The notes beneath the pieces were generated by a model that did not search any database, had not been told where the DNA came from, and worked only from the letters and a program-made list of their open reading frames with translations. Shown in pieces: positions 1-8,106 of a stretch of DNA of 53,739 bases. Source of the DNA: Bacteroidales bacterium. Its GTDB lineage: Bacteria > Bacteroidota > Bacteroidia > Bacteroidales > JAGONC01. The stretch spans positions 1-53,739 of the forward strand of contig JAQUQD010000011.1 in NCBI GenBank assembly GCA_028716265.1, written 5' to 3'. Both the position numbers and the translations under genes were made by a program. Every line of letters begins with the position of its first letter. Within the stretch, counting starts at the first letter, position 1.

Positions 1-2235
1 CTCGATCAAATGATCCGTAACGGATGAAACAGGGATGTCATCCTTTGTAAACATCCGATCAACAGGTGGCTCACCGCTCATATCCAGCACCAGCTCGCCG
101 CCACTGACCAGGTCGCCATGGGTGAGGTACCACCTGGTGTAGTTATTGCCATTCAGCGTTGCAGAACGTATATATTTATTCTCAATAGAGTTATTGCGGG
201 CTTTGATAATGAATTTCCGGCTGTTCTCAAGCCGGATGGTGACCTTATCGAAAACAGGAGACCCGAGGATGTAGGTATTATCTCCCGGACAGACGGGATA
301 AAATCCCATGGCACTCAGTACATACCACGCCGACATCTGCCCGCAGTCTTCGTTGCCGCACAATCCATCCGGCTGAGCGGAGTACAGTTCCGTCATGATC
401 CTCCTGACAACCTCCTGCGTCTTCCAGGGTTTCCCGGCATATGTATACAGGTATGCCATGTGATGGCTGGGTTCGTTGCCATGGGCATATTGCCCGATCA
501 TCCCGGTAATATCTGACTGTTCCCGTCCGGTGGTCTCTGATGTTTCACTGAAAAGAAGATCAAGTTTATCTGAAAATGCTTCATCACCCCCCATATACTC
601 TTTCAATCCTGAAATATCATGAGGGACAAAGAAGCTGTATTGCCATGAATTGGCCTCTGTCAGTGTGAAGTTAACCTCCCTGGGATCAAACGGGGAGAAC
701 CAGCGGCCGTTCATTTTTGCCCTCATGAATCCTGTTGAAGGATCATAGATATTTTTCCAGGATTGAGCTCTTTTCATGAACTGTTCATAGTCTTTCTCCC
801 TGCCCAGGGTTGATGCCATCCGGGCGATGCACCAGTCATCGTAGGCATATTCCAGTGTCCGTGATACGGATTCAGCTTCATCCTCGGCAGGGATGTATCC
901 GTTTTCCCGGTAGGACTTCAGTCCGAAGTGATCCAGCATCGCGCTGTGCTTCATGGCCTCATAGGCCAGACCGGCATCAAAATCACAGATCCCCTTCTGG
1001 TAAGCGTCCACAATGACCGGAATGGAATGATATCCGATCATGCAATCGGTCTCATTGGCCGCCAGTTCCCACACAGGCAGCCGCCCGCCCTTCTGGTACT
1101 GATCGATGAACGTCCGGATGAAATCCAGTGTGCGCTGCTGCTGGACCAGCGTCAGCAGAGGATGCTCTGCACGAAAAGTGTCCCACAGGGAAAAGACAGT
1201 GTAATGTATGTGGTTCCCGGCTTTATGTACCTGGAAGTCCATCCCGAGATAACTACTGTCGGTATCCATGAAAAGGTTGGGAGCGAGAAAAGCATGATAT
1301 AAAGCCGTGTAGAAAACTGTTTTCTGTTCGTCGTCGCCTCCCTCCGCCAGGATCTTTCCCAGCTCGGCGTTCCATGCTTCCCGTGCATCTTCGCGTACTT
1401 TTTCAAAATCCCAGCCTGGTATTTCAGCATCCAGGTTCTTCCTTGCGCCTTCCGTACTGACGGCCGACAATCCTACCTTGAGCAGAAGCGGCTCTTCATT
1501 TACTGTATGAAATGTCAGGCATGCCTTGACATTTGTCCCGCCGACGGGATTCTCAGGACTGGTCTGGTCATCCTTAAATAAGGATGTGCCGGTAAACGGC
1601 GCTGAAAATCTTGCCACAAAGTAGATCCGCTGATCGTCGGCCCAGGACCAGGATCTCCTGTATCCTTCCACCTCCGTATCGCTGACAATCCTGAGAAACG
1701 ATTCCACCACCCTGTCGCGGTGCTGAAGATCGATGATGACGTGTGATGAATCGCTATCGGGGAATGTGTACCTGTGCATCCCGGATCGGTATGTAACGGT
1801 CAGTTCCGCAGTGACATCCTCATCATCGAGATGCGTTTTATAATATCCAGGGATTGCCACTTCGTCTTCATGACTGAACCTGGATGCATAACCCTTGTCG
1901 GGATCATCGCGTCCGTTCATGATCTGGATCTCACCCACAGAGGGCATAAAAAGAATATCACAGTAATCCGGTATTCCGGTACCGTTCAAATGTGTATGAC
2001 TGAAGCCATATACTACGCTGTCATCATAATGGTATCCCGCGCATCCGTCCCAGCCTTCAAGGCGTGTATCCGGGCTGAGCTGGACCATCCCAAAAGGCAT
2101 GCTGGCTCCGGGATAAGTATGGCCATGGCCGCCGGTCCCGATGAAAGGATTGACATAACTTGCCAGATCTTTTTCCTGAAGGGAACAGGCCGAAAGGAGA
2201 AGGATCAGAAAGAGAAGTATATAATAATGTTTCAT
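1..2235 (-). CDS. GH92 alpha-mannosidase lipoprotein (3' end cut by window)
   Basis: Exo-acting alpha-mannosidase of glycoside hydrolase family 92, which trims mannose from N-glycans or yeast-type mannan. The ATG at 2235 begins a lipoprotein signal ending LLSAC (Cys17), so it is probably anchored in the envelope. The family hallmark VNPFIGTGGHGHTYPGA is near residues 28-44, and the GNEDCGQMSAWY active-site stretch, with the acidic catalytic pair, is around residues 627-638. The 745 codons present leave only the extreme C terminus off the left edge. The reading frame stays open to base 1. It starts 8 nt after the stop of the upstream C69 dipeptidase, so the two are probably co-transcribed. Family assignment is firm; linkage preference (alpha-1,2, -1,3 or -1,6) cannot be read. 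Confidence 0.95.
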   Translation of the reverse strand, partial: MKHYYILLFLILLLSACSLQEKDLASYVNPFIGTGGHGHTYPGASMPFGMVQLSPDTRLEGWDGCAGYHYDDSVVYGFSHTHLNGTGIPDYCDILFMPSVGEIQIMNGRDDPDKGYASRFSHEDEVAIPGYYKTHLDDEDVTAELTVTYRSGMHRYTFPDSDSSHVIIDLQHRDRVVESFLRIVSDTEVEGYRRSWSWADDQRIYFVARFSAPFTGTSLFKDDQTSPENPVGGTNVKACLTFHTVNEEPLLLKVGLSAVSTEGARKNLDAEIPGWDFEKVREDAREAWNAELGKILAEGGDDEQKTVFYTALYHAFLAPNLFMDTDSSYLGMDFQVHKAGNHIHYTVFSLWDTFRAEHPLLTLVQQQRTLDFIRTFIDQYQKGGRLPVWELAANETDCMIGYHSIPVIVDAYQKGICDFDAGLAYEAMKHSAMLDHFGLKSYRENGYIPAEDEAESVSRTLEYAYDDWCIARMASTLGREKDYEQFMKRAQSWKNIYDPSTGFMRAKMNGRWFSPFDPREVNFTLTEANSWQYSFFVPHDISGLKEYMGGDEAFSDKLDLLFSETSETTGREQSDITGMIGQYAHGNEPSHHMAYLYTYAGKPWKTQEVVRRIMTELYSAQPDGLCGNEDCGQMSAWYVLSAMGFYPVCPGDNTYILGSPVFDKVTIRLENSRKFIIKARNNSIENKYIRSATLNGNNYTRWYLTHGDLVSGGELVLDMSGEPPVDRMFTKDDIPVSSVTDHLIE

Positions 2236-2243
2236 GGTTTTCC

Positions 2244-3704
2244 TTATTTGAACAGTTTCAATACATCAGTGGCAGCCTGATTGGTAAAGTCAGTGACTTC
2301 CCGCTTTAAGGCGGCTTCATCATTTTTATATTCAAAGAGAGCCTCGTTTTCGAAAGCAGCCTGCCGGCGAAGGAGTTTCTTCTCAAAGGCTTCGCTTGCC
2401 TTCCTTGCTTTGCCTGATAACTCGCCATATGCTTCGTCTACCTTCCGGGCATGTTCATGAAAATACCAGTAAGCATGGGTGTCGTTAACGGTATAGAGAT
2501 CATCGGGCGGATTGAAATGATTTTCAAGTGCTTCATCAGCAGGATATTTCATGTACGGCCCGGGTATTTCCGTCAAACCGCAATACCATGGAGTGAACGG
2601 GTGCACGCATGGCCGGTAAGGTGCGATCCACAAGACGGTTCCCATCCCGGCCGGAAGGTAGTTCCGGAGCTGTGCCACAAATCCGTATTGCGTGGTGGGG
2701 GAGCAGATGGGATCATTTTCTGTGAAATGCGGATTGCCATCCCGGTAACCATGGGTAAGATCAAGCGGAGTTCCTTCATAATGATCACGCAGCAAGTTCA
2801 TCAGGTCGGCAGGGGATATTTTTTTCTTCGGCAGACAGGCAAAGGGAAACTCATCTTCCAGTTTGTATTCATAAAGCGAGACCGCGTTGATTCCTTTCCA
2901 TCTCCTTGAAATGTTGCTTTTATGGACCAGCTTATCGGGTGAACCGTATGCCTTTCGGAAGCTGAACTCACCGTCCCTGGCAGGGTCATACCATCCCCGG
3001 ATTGTTGCATACCCTATCAGGTCAGGGCAGGCTTTGAAGTTAGCAGTATCTTTCAGATTCACATGATCGATCGTGTAATAGTTTGGAACCACGGCGACCC
3101 TGTCGTCAGGGACCCGCTGTGCCACCCAGTGTTTACCCTGCACGACATTCATGATCCAGGCTTCATTCGGGTCGGCAATGAAGTAGCTCCGGCCAGAGCC
3201 GATGTAACCAAACCGTTCGATCAGCTCACCTGCGATGATGACTCCTTCCAGTGCAGTCCGGGCTCTCTCGGCCATGATCCTGCGCAACCAGTACCCGATC
3301 CCACCATCGGTGATCTCAGGGTCATCCTCCCGCGAATCACACTGATCCGAGGCGATCACCACACCGTATTCGTTCATGTACGTATCTGAGAATTCCATTT
3401 CCGGCATGTCCAGCCATACGTACGCGCTCGTCTCCGGGGCCTGACTGATGTTGGCACCACGACTGTTGATGATGACGGTTTCAGCAGAATCATGCGTTTG
3501 ATGTTCAATCTTGTACCAGTTCACGATCCTGGTTCCGTAATCGTCCTCATTGTGTGCAAACAACACTGAACCATCTGTTGTGGCATTTCTTCCTGCTATC
3601 ACCGTAAAGCAGTTGAATGGGTGAGGATCTGATTGCTGTGCCACCACGGTCACGTAACAAAAGACAAACAGCAGGCATATTGATTTTCTGACAGATAACG
3701 TCAT
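2244..3704 (-). CDS. Secreted C69-family dipeptidase
   Basis: Dipeptidase of the C69 (PepD/U34) N-terminal-nucleophile family, 486 aa. The start at 3704 gives a clean signal peptide (MTLSVRKS followed by a hydrophobic run ending VVAQQ), then the sequence NCFTVIAGRNATTDGS. Cys32 is the expected nucleophile, exposed after processing, and FAHNEDD follows as in the family. An in-frame extension to 3929 is possible but lies across the promoter: a minus-strand TATCTTTG box at 3760-3753 supports 3704. It likely degrades periplasmic dipeptides. The GH92 gene follows 8 nt downstream, so peptide and glycan trimming of glycoproteins may be coupled (inference). It diverges from the condensing-enzyme gene. 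Confidence 0.92.
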   Translation of the reverse strand: MTLSVRKSICLLFVFCYVTVVAQQSDPHPFNCFTVIAGRNATTDGSVLFAHNEDDYGTRIVNWYKIEHQTHDSAETVIINSRGANISQAPETSAYVWLDMPEMEFSDTYMNEYGVVIASDQCDSREDDPEITDGGIGYWLRRIMAERARTALEGVIIAGELIERFGYIGSGRSYFIADPNEAWIMNVVQGKHWVAQRVPDDRVAVVPNYYTIDHVNLKDTANFKACPDLIGYATIRGWYDPARDGEFSFRKAYGSPDKLVHKSNISRRWKGINAVSLYEYKLEDEFPFACLPKKKISPADLMNLLRDHYEGTPLDLTHGYRDGNPHFTENDPICSPTTQYGFVAQLRNYLPAGMGTVLWIAPYRPCVHPFTPWYCGLTEIPGPYMKYPADEALENHFNPPDDLYTVNDTHAYWYFHEHARKVDEAYGELSGKARKASEAFEKKLLRRQAAFENEALFEYKNDEAALKREVTDFTNQAATDVLKLFK

Positions 3705-3752
3705 GACCAAAAATTTGAATTCTATGGCAAGCGATGCAAATAAGCCGTTTCG

Positions 3753-3760
3753 CAAAGATA
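3753..3760 (-). promoter_or_regulatory. -7 box for the C69/GH92 unit
   Basis: Minus-strand TATCTTTG matches the Bacteroidota -7 consensus TAnnTTTG. It lies 48 nt upstream of the chosen ATG at 3704 and inside the longer alternative ORF, which argues for the shorter start. No TTG is seen at the expected 19-21 nt spacing. Confidence 0.5.
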
Positions 3761-3851
3761 TTAAATTCATCCGGTCATTACTGACTCGACAGGTTTGCAA
3801 TATTATCCTCACTGAAGAAAGGGTGAATACGCATAAATGGATATATTTAAT

Positions 3852-3859
3852 TATCTTTG
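3852..3859 (+). promoter_or_regulatory. -7 box for the KAS III-like gene
   Basis: TATCTTTG matches TAnnTTTG and ends 32 nt before the ATG at 3892. It lies within the open frame that extends back to 3703, so it favours the 3892 start. No convincing -33 TTG. Confidence 0.5.
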
Positions 3860-3891
3860 CAAAAATTAATTCACCTTTCGTTATAGTTGAC

Positions 3892-4977
3892 ATGCATTCT
3901 GCTACTTTCTGTTCCGTTATCACAGGCACCGGCAGTTATCTCCCCAGTAACCCAATATCAAACGATGATTTCATTCAAAATGAATTCTATGATACCAAGG
4001 GGAATAAACTCGAAACATCCATCCACGAGATCATTGAAAAATTCAAGGCGATCACCGGCATTCACAAAAGAAGGTACGTTTCTTCTGAACTGGTTGCTTC
4101 GGATATTGCATACCTCGCTGCAAAGCAGGCCATTGAATCCTCGCGAACGGATCAGGAAACCTTCGACTACATCATCGTAGCGCACAATTTTGGAGACATC
4201 CGGTTTGGGGATAACCGGACAGACATGGTTCCATCCCTTGCCGCCAGAGTAAAGCATAAACTGGGCATAGAAAATCCATTTACTGTCGCATTCGATCTTC
4301 CGTTTGGCTGTCCGGGATGGCTTCAGGGAGTGATCACCGCTGATTATTTCATCCGGTCGGGCGATGCAAAGAAGATCCTGGTCATCGGGGCTGAGACCCT
4401 TTCCAGGGTAAGCGATCCACATGACAGGGACAGCATGATCTATGCGGATGGAGCGGGGGCAACCATTCTGGAATCGTTTCACAGTGAAGAGCCCATTGGT
4501 ATCCTCGCACATTCATCACGATCGGATACTAAAACACATTTTAACCTGATGTGGATGGGCAAATCGAATAATCCGTTTTCCGGCAACGGCGATTATTACA
4601 TCAAAATGAACGGACACCGGCTTTATGAATATGCTATTTCCTATGTGCCACAACTTGTTAAAGGAACGATTGAAAAAGCAGGAGTTGATGCATCCCAGAT
4701 AAAAAAAATCCTCATCCATCAGGCCAATGAGAAGCTTGATCAGGAAATCGTTAACCGTTTATACCGACTGTATGGTTATGCTGAACCTCCTGCCGATATT
4801 ATGCCCATGACCATTTCTTTCCTGGGTAACAATTCTGTAGCTACCATTCCTATCTTGATTGATCTACTCTGGAAAAAAAAGCTGGACGGTCATCAACTTT
4901 TCCCCGGTGACTATGCTGTATTTGCCTCGGTAGGAGCAGGGATGAACATCAATGCGATGGTGTATAGGATGGTGTAG
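3892..4977 (+). CDS. 3-oxoacyl-ACP synthase III (KAS III/FabH-like) condensing enzyme
   Basis: Thiolase-fold condensing enzyme, 361 aa, that would join an acyl-CoA to malonyl-ACP or a related acceptor. The catalytic triad is visible: Cys140 in FGCPGW, His276 in LIHQANEK and Asn313 in LGNNSVAT. The glycine-rich C-terminal loop SVGAGMNINA is also present. The start at 3892 is chosen because the N terminus SVITGTGSYLP aligns with the family start and a TAnnTTTG box sits at 3852-3859. The 30-60 segment between the first strand and GIHKRRYV is longer than in housekeeping FabH, so this may be a specialised paralogue (lipid or pigment priming) rather than the essential fabH. No other fatty-acid gene is adjacent. 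Confidence 0.88.
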   Translation: MHSATFCSVITGTGSYLPSNPISNDDFIQNEFYDTKGNKLETSIHEIIEKFKAITGIHKRRYVSSELVASDIAYLAAKQAIESSRTDQETFDYIIVAHNFGDIRFGDNRTDMVPSLAARVKHKLGIENPFTVAFDLPFGCPGWLQGVITADYFIRSGDAKKILVIGAETLSRVSDPHDRDSMIYADGAGATILESFHSEEPIGILAHSSRSDTKTHFNLMWMGKSNNPFSGNGDYYIKMNGHRLYEYAISYVPQLVKGTIEKAGVDASQIKKILIHQANEKLDQEIVNRLYRLYGYAEPPADIMPMTISFLGNNSVATIPILIDLLWKKKLDGHQLFPGDYAVFASVGAGMNINAMVYRMV

Positions 4978-4982
4978 CTAAT

Positions 4983-5010
4983 CAGTTGGCAGTTAGCAGT
5001 TACCAGTTAG
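4983..5010 (+). repeat. Heptad tandem repeat, CAGTTRS x4
   Basis: Four contiguous 7-bp units: CAGTTGG, CAGTTAG, CAGTTAC, CAGTTAG. They start 5 nt after the stop of the condensing-enzyme gene and lie between two convergent genes. Read on the other strand in a shifted register the units are GCTAACT-like, the same family as the arrays at 14862 and 47892. Confidence 0.8.
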
Positions 5011-5043
5011 GAGAAATGAGAGTTGGGATCTGGCACGGGAATC

Positions 5044-6402
5044 TCAGAACAAATGCCCGATATTGATGTACAATCCGCTGGATCCGTCACGTTTATCCCC
5101 GGCAAAACCATAGTCCACGGCCACGATGAAATTGTCGCTTAGGACCAGCCTTAGCGCAGCACCATAGCCCAGGTGCCCAAATTTGTCCTTTTCAGCATCC
5201 GGTTCAAAGTTCTGTTCATAGTCCGGGGTATTCTTAATAAGAGTGAGATCAAGATCCCGGTACTGAACGATCTTTCCATAATCCGCAAAACCGAGAGCCG
5301 CGATATAGAAATTTTGTTTGAAGAGCTTGGTCTGCCATATCTTGTACCTCAGCTCCACATTGGCGAGCAAGGTTCCGTCGCCGACCACCCGGTTCCGTTT
5401 GATCCCTCTCAGTGATTTGGCGCCTCCCAGTCCGTCATTGTTGGTGGCTGTCGAAAAAGAGTTGATCAGCAGTGACTGAACATAGAAAGGAGCAGGTTCC
5501 TTTCCGAAGAGCGTACCCTGGTAAGCCAGCCTGTAGGCGAAGGTCAGCTTGTCGGGTACCAGCGGCAGGTATTGTCGGTGGGTGATCTCAAAGCGGGCAA
5601 ATGAGGATTTTACAGAACCAATGGGAGGGGCAGTCAGCAAGACGATCTCATCCCACAGGCCCTTGTTCGGTGCAGGCTCATTATCGCGCGTATCGTAGAT
5701 CAGTCCCGTTTTAACGTAAAAAATGTTCCCCCCGTCTTTTTCGTCCTCTCCGATCAGTCCGTAATTCACGTACTTGTCGTACAGCAGCAGGGTGGAATCA
5801 GGCAGCTTGTCCTCATCATCCTTGCCCTTGTTCAACCGGTCGATATCCACGGTCCCGATCTTGAAGTTATAATAGGACAGGCCCGCCAGCCATCGGAATT
5901 TCTGGGAGGTGATCCTTCCCTGGAAATCCAGGATCGTTCTGAGCTGTTTCCGTTCAAACTTATAATACACACGTGATATATAGTCGTCCGGATCTTCGTC
6001 GTCGTCGTACTCCTGATGATAAGCTGCATCATAGCCGTTAAAACCATAGAAATCCAGCGCCTTGTCCGTAAGATAGCTGACATCGACGGTCATCCGCAGG
6101 TGTTTGGGAAGTAGCGACTTTGTATCATAGAAGATCTGGTTGACACCTGTTCCCTTGGTGTACCGCGACCATTCCACGTAGATCATGTGTTTATAATCAG
6201 GATAAATGGTGCCGTCGCCGAAATCGTTCAGCTGCGCCAGGGCCCCGTACTGAAAGCCCAGGTCAGCATCATAGGCCACCACCGGTAACGCACCCAGTTT
6301 CCACCCCTTTTTGACTTTTGTCGGTACACTATCCGTTTGGCCAGCGGAAGAAAAGGAGAGGAGGAGCGGAATAAAGAGCAGCAAACTGTAAAGTTTTTTC
6401 AT
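5044..6402 (-). CDS. BamA/TamA-type outer-membrane beta-barrel protein (surface antigen D15 domain)
   Basis: 452 aa. The start at 6402 gives a signal peptide (MKKLYSLLLFIPLLLSFSSA) followed by a barrel-like sequence. Features of a bacterial surface antigen/Omp85 C-terminal barrel are: alternating aromatic strands, a LRGIKRNRVVGDGTLLANVE segment resembling the conserved L6 loop region with VRGY/F-type motif, and a terminal phenylalanine (NIGHLF) used as an outer-membrane insertion signal. No POTRA domains are present, so it is shorter than BamA or TamA. In Bacteroidota such stand-alone barrels are common and of unclear function; roles in lipid or protein export are only possible. An AAAAAGC heptad array lies just upstream. 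Confidence 0.8.
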   Translation of the reverse strand: MKKLYSLLLFIPLLLSFSSAGQTDSVPTKVKKGWKLGALPVVAYDADLGFQYGALAQLNDFGDGTIYPDYKHMIYVEWSRYTKGTGVNQIFYDTKSLLPKHLRMTVDVSYLTDKALDFYGFNGYDAAYHQEYDDDEDPDDYISRVYYKFERKQLRTILDFQGRITSQKFRWLAGLSYYNFKIGTVDIDRLNKGKDDEDKLPDSTLLLYDKYVNYGLIGEDEKDGGNIFYVKTGLIYDTRDNEPAPNKGLWDEIVLLTAPPIGSVKSSFARFEITHRQYLPLVPDKLTFAYRLAYQGTLFGKEPAPFYVQSLLINSFSTATNNDGLGGAKSLRGIKRNRVVGDGTLLANVELRYKIWQTKLFKQNFYIAALGFADYGKIVQYRDLDLTLIKNTPDYEQNFEPDAEKDKFGHLGYGAALRLVLSDNFIVAVDYGFAGDKRDGSSGLYINIGHLF

Positions 6403-6420
6403 GGCGGGGAGGATTTGTTT

Positions 6421-6469
6421 TAAAATCAAAAAGCAAAAAGCAAAAAGCAAAAATTAAAAAGCAAAAACA
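6421..6469. repeat. Heptad tandem repeat, AAAAAGC type
   Basis: Seven contiguous 7-bp units in register: TAAAATC, then AAAAAGC three times, AAAAATT, AAAAAGC, AAAAACA. It lies in the leader/promoter region of the minus-strand barrel gene (ATG at 6402). The unit sequence differs from the other arrays but the 7-bp period is the same. Confidence 0.75.
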
Positions 6470-6827
6470 ACGAACGAAACTTTCTCCGCTGATGGCAGAG
6501 GATTAACTGGTAAAAATAGTAAAACAATTCATAAAGAACATTTTTCAAATTTATCAATAGATTCCTGAATGGAATGGTACGGTTTCCTGTCTTACATCAG
6601 ACAAGTCATTTTAATTGAGATAAACGAATGCAGCACGATCCGGTTATTGGGATCCCTGACATAAAGGAGACACTGAAAGGGCATATGTTTGCAGGAACTG
6701 CAACTAAATTCATCCATATCAGGTAATACTTGCAAGATTTTTTATCACAGAACACAGATGAAAACCTATTGATTTTTTTTGAATATATTTGTAAAAGAAC
6801 TTCTTTTTAGTCACATCAACAACCTGA
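6470..6827. other. Intergenic region, no convincing gene
   Basis: About 360 nt between divergent genes. It contains a possible fragment of a 9-bp-unit repeat (CACAGAACACAGATGAAAAC, about 6746-6765) and a TATATTTG -7-like box at 6784-6791, 36 nt before the ATG at 6828. A 32-codon open frame at 6628-6726 has no start signal or recognisable domain and is not called. Confidence 0.5.
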
Positions 6828-7988
6828 ATGATGATCAAGTACATGCTCGCCACTGTCATCTGTTTCTTTGCGGTAGCCTACCCATCCCAGCTTTATTCCC
6901 AGAAGGGCCCATGGGAAAAGGGTATGGTGATCACCTCAGACGGCGATACGCTCGCAGGAAGCCTGATGGAAAATTCGGATCTGAAGCTGGCAGGGGAGGT
7001 CACCTTTTATCCGGGGAATGATACTGCATCCCCATCGGTTTACACACCTGCAGAACTGAAAAAGTTTGCATTTTCCTATGGAAGGACGTTCGAACGATTT
7101 TCCTCTTCATCCTTCATCCCTGCCGATTCTGTGGAGTCCGCTTTCTTTGCCAAAAAAATCCTGACCGGCCGGATCGACCTGTTCGTTCTGCGAACGACAG
7201 GAGACATGACCGATATCATTTTGCGCAATAACAGCACCGGCAAAATGGTGCACCTGAAACAACCCCAAAAAACAAAGGTGGAAAATGAAAAAGGAGAACA
7301 GGTGGAAATCAAGGACAGGAAATACATGGGATTACTGACCGTCATTAAGACCGACTCTACCCAACCTGTCATACTGACACCTGAAGATCTCAGGTACTCA
7401 CTCAAGGAAATCAAAAATAATATCCTGCAATACAACCAGCGTTTTCAACATAAGTACCCTACCAGAGAGTATCGCGAAAGGAAATTGATCAGCTACGAGG
7501 TTTCCGGAGGAATGAATCTCATTCCATGGGGAGAGGGATATGATATTAAGAGCTTTCGGGTCAGTGGCTACAGAAACAGAACCAATATCGAAAAGAACCG
7601 GAACCTGACCCTCATTCAGGGACTGACATTTAATTATCACTCTGAAAAGGATTCAAGCACCATTTATCGAAATAGGACCTACAAATATAACACCATCTTC
7701 TTCAATCTCATCCCGGTCGGGGTAAAGCTTCAAACCAGGCCAAGCTCGGTGACAGGCTATGCCTATCTCGGTATTGGCGTGGGAATGGTGATCGATGCAA
7801 CGGAAACATATAACGAGGATGTCCTTTCAAGCACCGGCAAGGATCTGATACCCTTACCTCTTGCTGTTATCGGACTGGGCGCAAAGATTAAAGCAGGCCC
7901 GGTTGGGATACTGGCAGAGGTTGTGCCGGCCTATAATGGCATCTTTTTTAACCTGGGCCTGAATTTTCTGGAACATTTCAAACAATAG
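6828..7988 (+). CDS. Outer-membrane beta-barrel protein of unknown function
   Basis: 386 aa with a signal peptide (hydrophobic LATVICFFAVAYPSQLYSQ). Residues about 25-190 form a soluble beta-rich domain that begins GMVITSDGDTLAGSL and contains the YTPAELKKFAF segment. From about residue 220 a porin-like barrel follows, with alternating strands and a final ...GIFFNLGLNFLEHF. Two adjacent ATGs (6828, 6831) are equally possible starts. The same architecture (DGDxxxG domain with a YxPxE(L/V) segment, then barrel) occurs in the gene at 13342-14460; both are followed by an IPT/Kelch lipoprotein gene. Many Bacteroidota carry such proteins; no function is known to me. Confidence 0.75.
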   Translation: MMIKYMLATVICFFAVAYPSQLYSQKGPWEKGMVITSDGDTLAGSLMENSDLKLAGEVTFYPGNDTASPSVYTPAELKKFAFSYGRTFERFSSSSFIPADSVESAFFAKKILTGRIDLFVLRTTGDMTDIILRNNSTGKMVHLKQPQKTKVENEKGEQVEIKDRKYMGLLTVIKTDSTQPVILTPEDLRYSLKEIKNNILQYNQRFQHKYPTREYRERKLISYEVSGGMNLIPWGEGYDIKSFRVSGYRNRTNIEKNRNLTLIQGLTFNYHSEKDSSTIYRNRTYKYNTIFFNLIPVGVKLQTRPSSVTGYAYLGIGVGMVIDATETYNEDVLSSTGKDLIPLPLAVIGLGAKIKAGPVGILAEVVPAYNGIFFNLGLNFLEHFKQ

Positions 7989-8075
7989 CCTATAACTTAT
8001 TTATAATACTTTTAAATAAGTACAGAATGAATTCCCTTTTGCTGAGTCTGCGGCAGTATGTATTTCGTAATTGCG

Positions 8076-8083
8076 TATATTTG
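8076..8083 (+). promoter_or_regulatory. -7 box deciding the start of the IPT/Kelch gene
   Basis: TATATTTG, a TAnnTTTG match. Transcription would begin near 8090, so the ATG at 8089 would be lost or leaderless, while the ATG at 8107 would have a short leader. No TTG at the -33 position. Confidence 0.4.
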
Positions 8084-8106
8084 AAAATATGCTATCATCC
8101 ACCTGC

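Noticed and set aside
6628..6726. 32-codon ORF (MQHDPVIGIPD...) in the 6.5-6.8 kb gap
   Set aside because: No start signal, domain or relative that I can name; could be a chance frame or gene remnant, too short to support.
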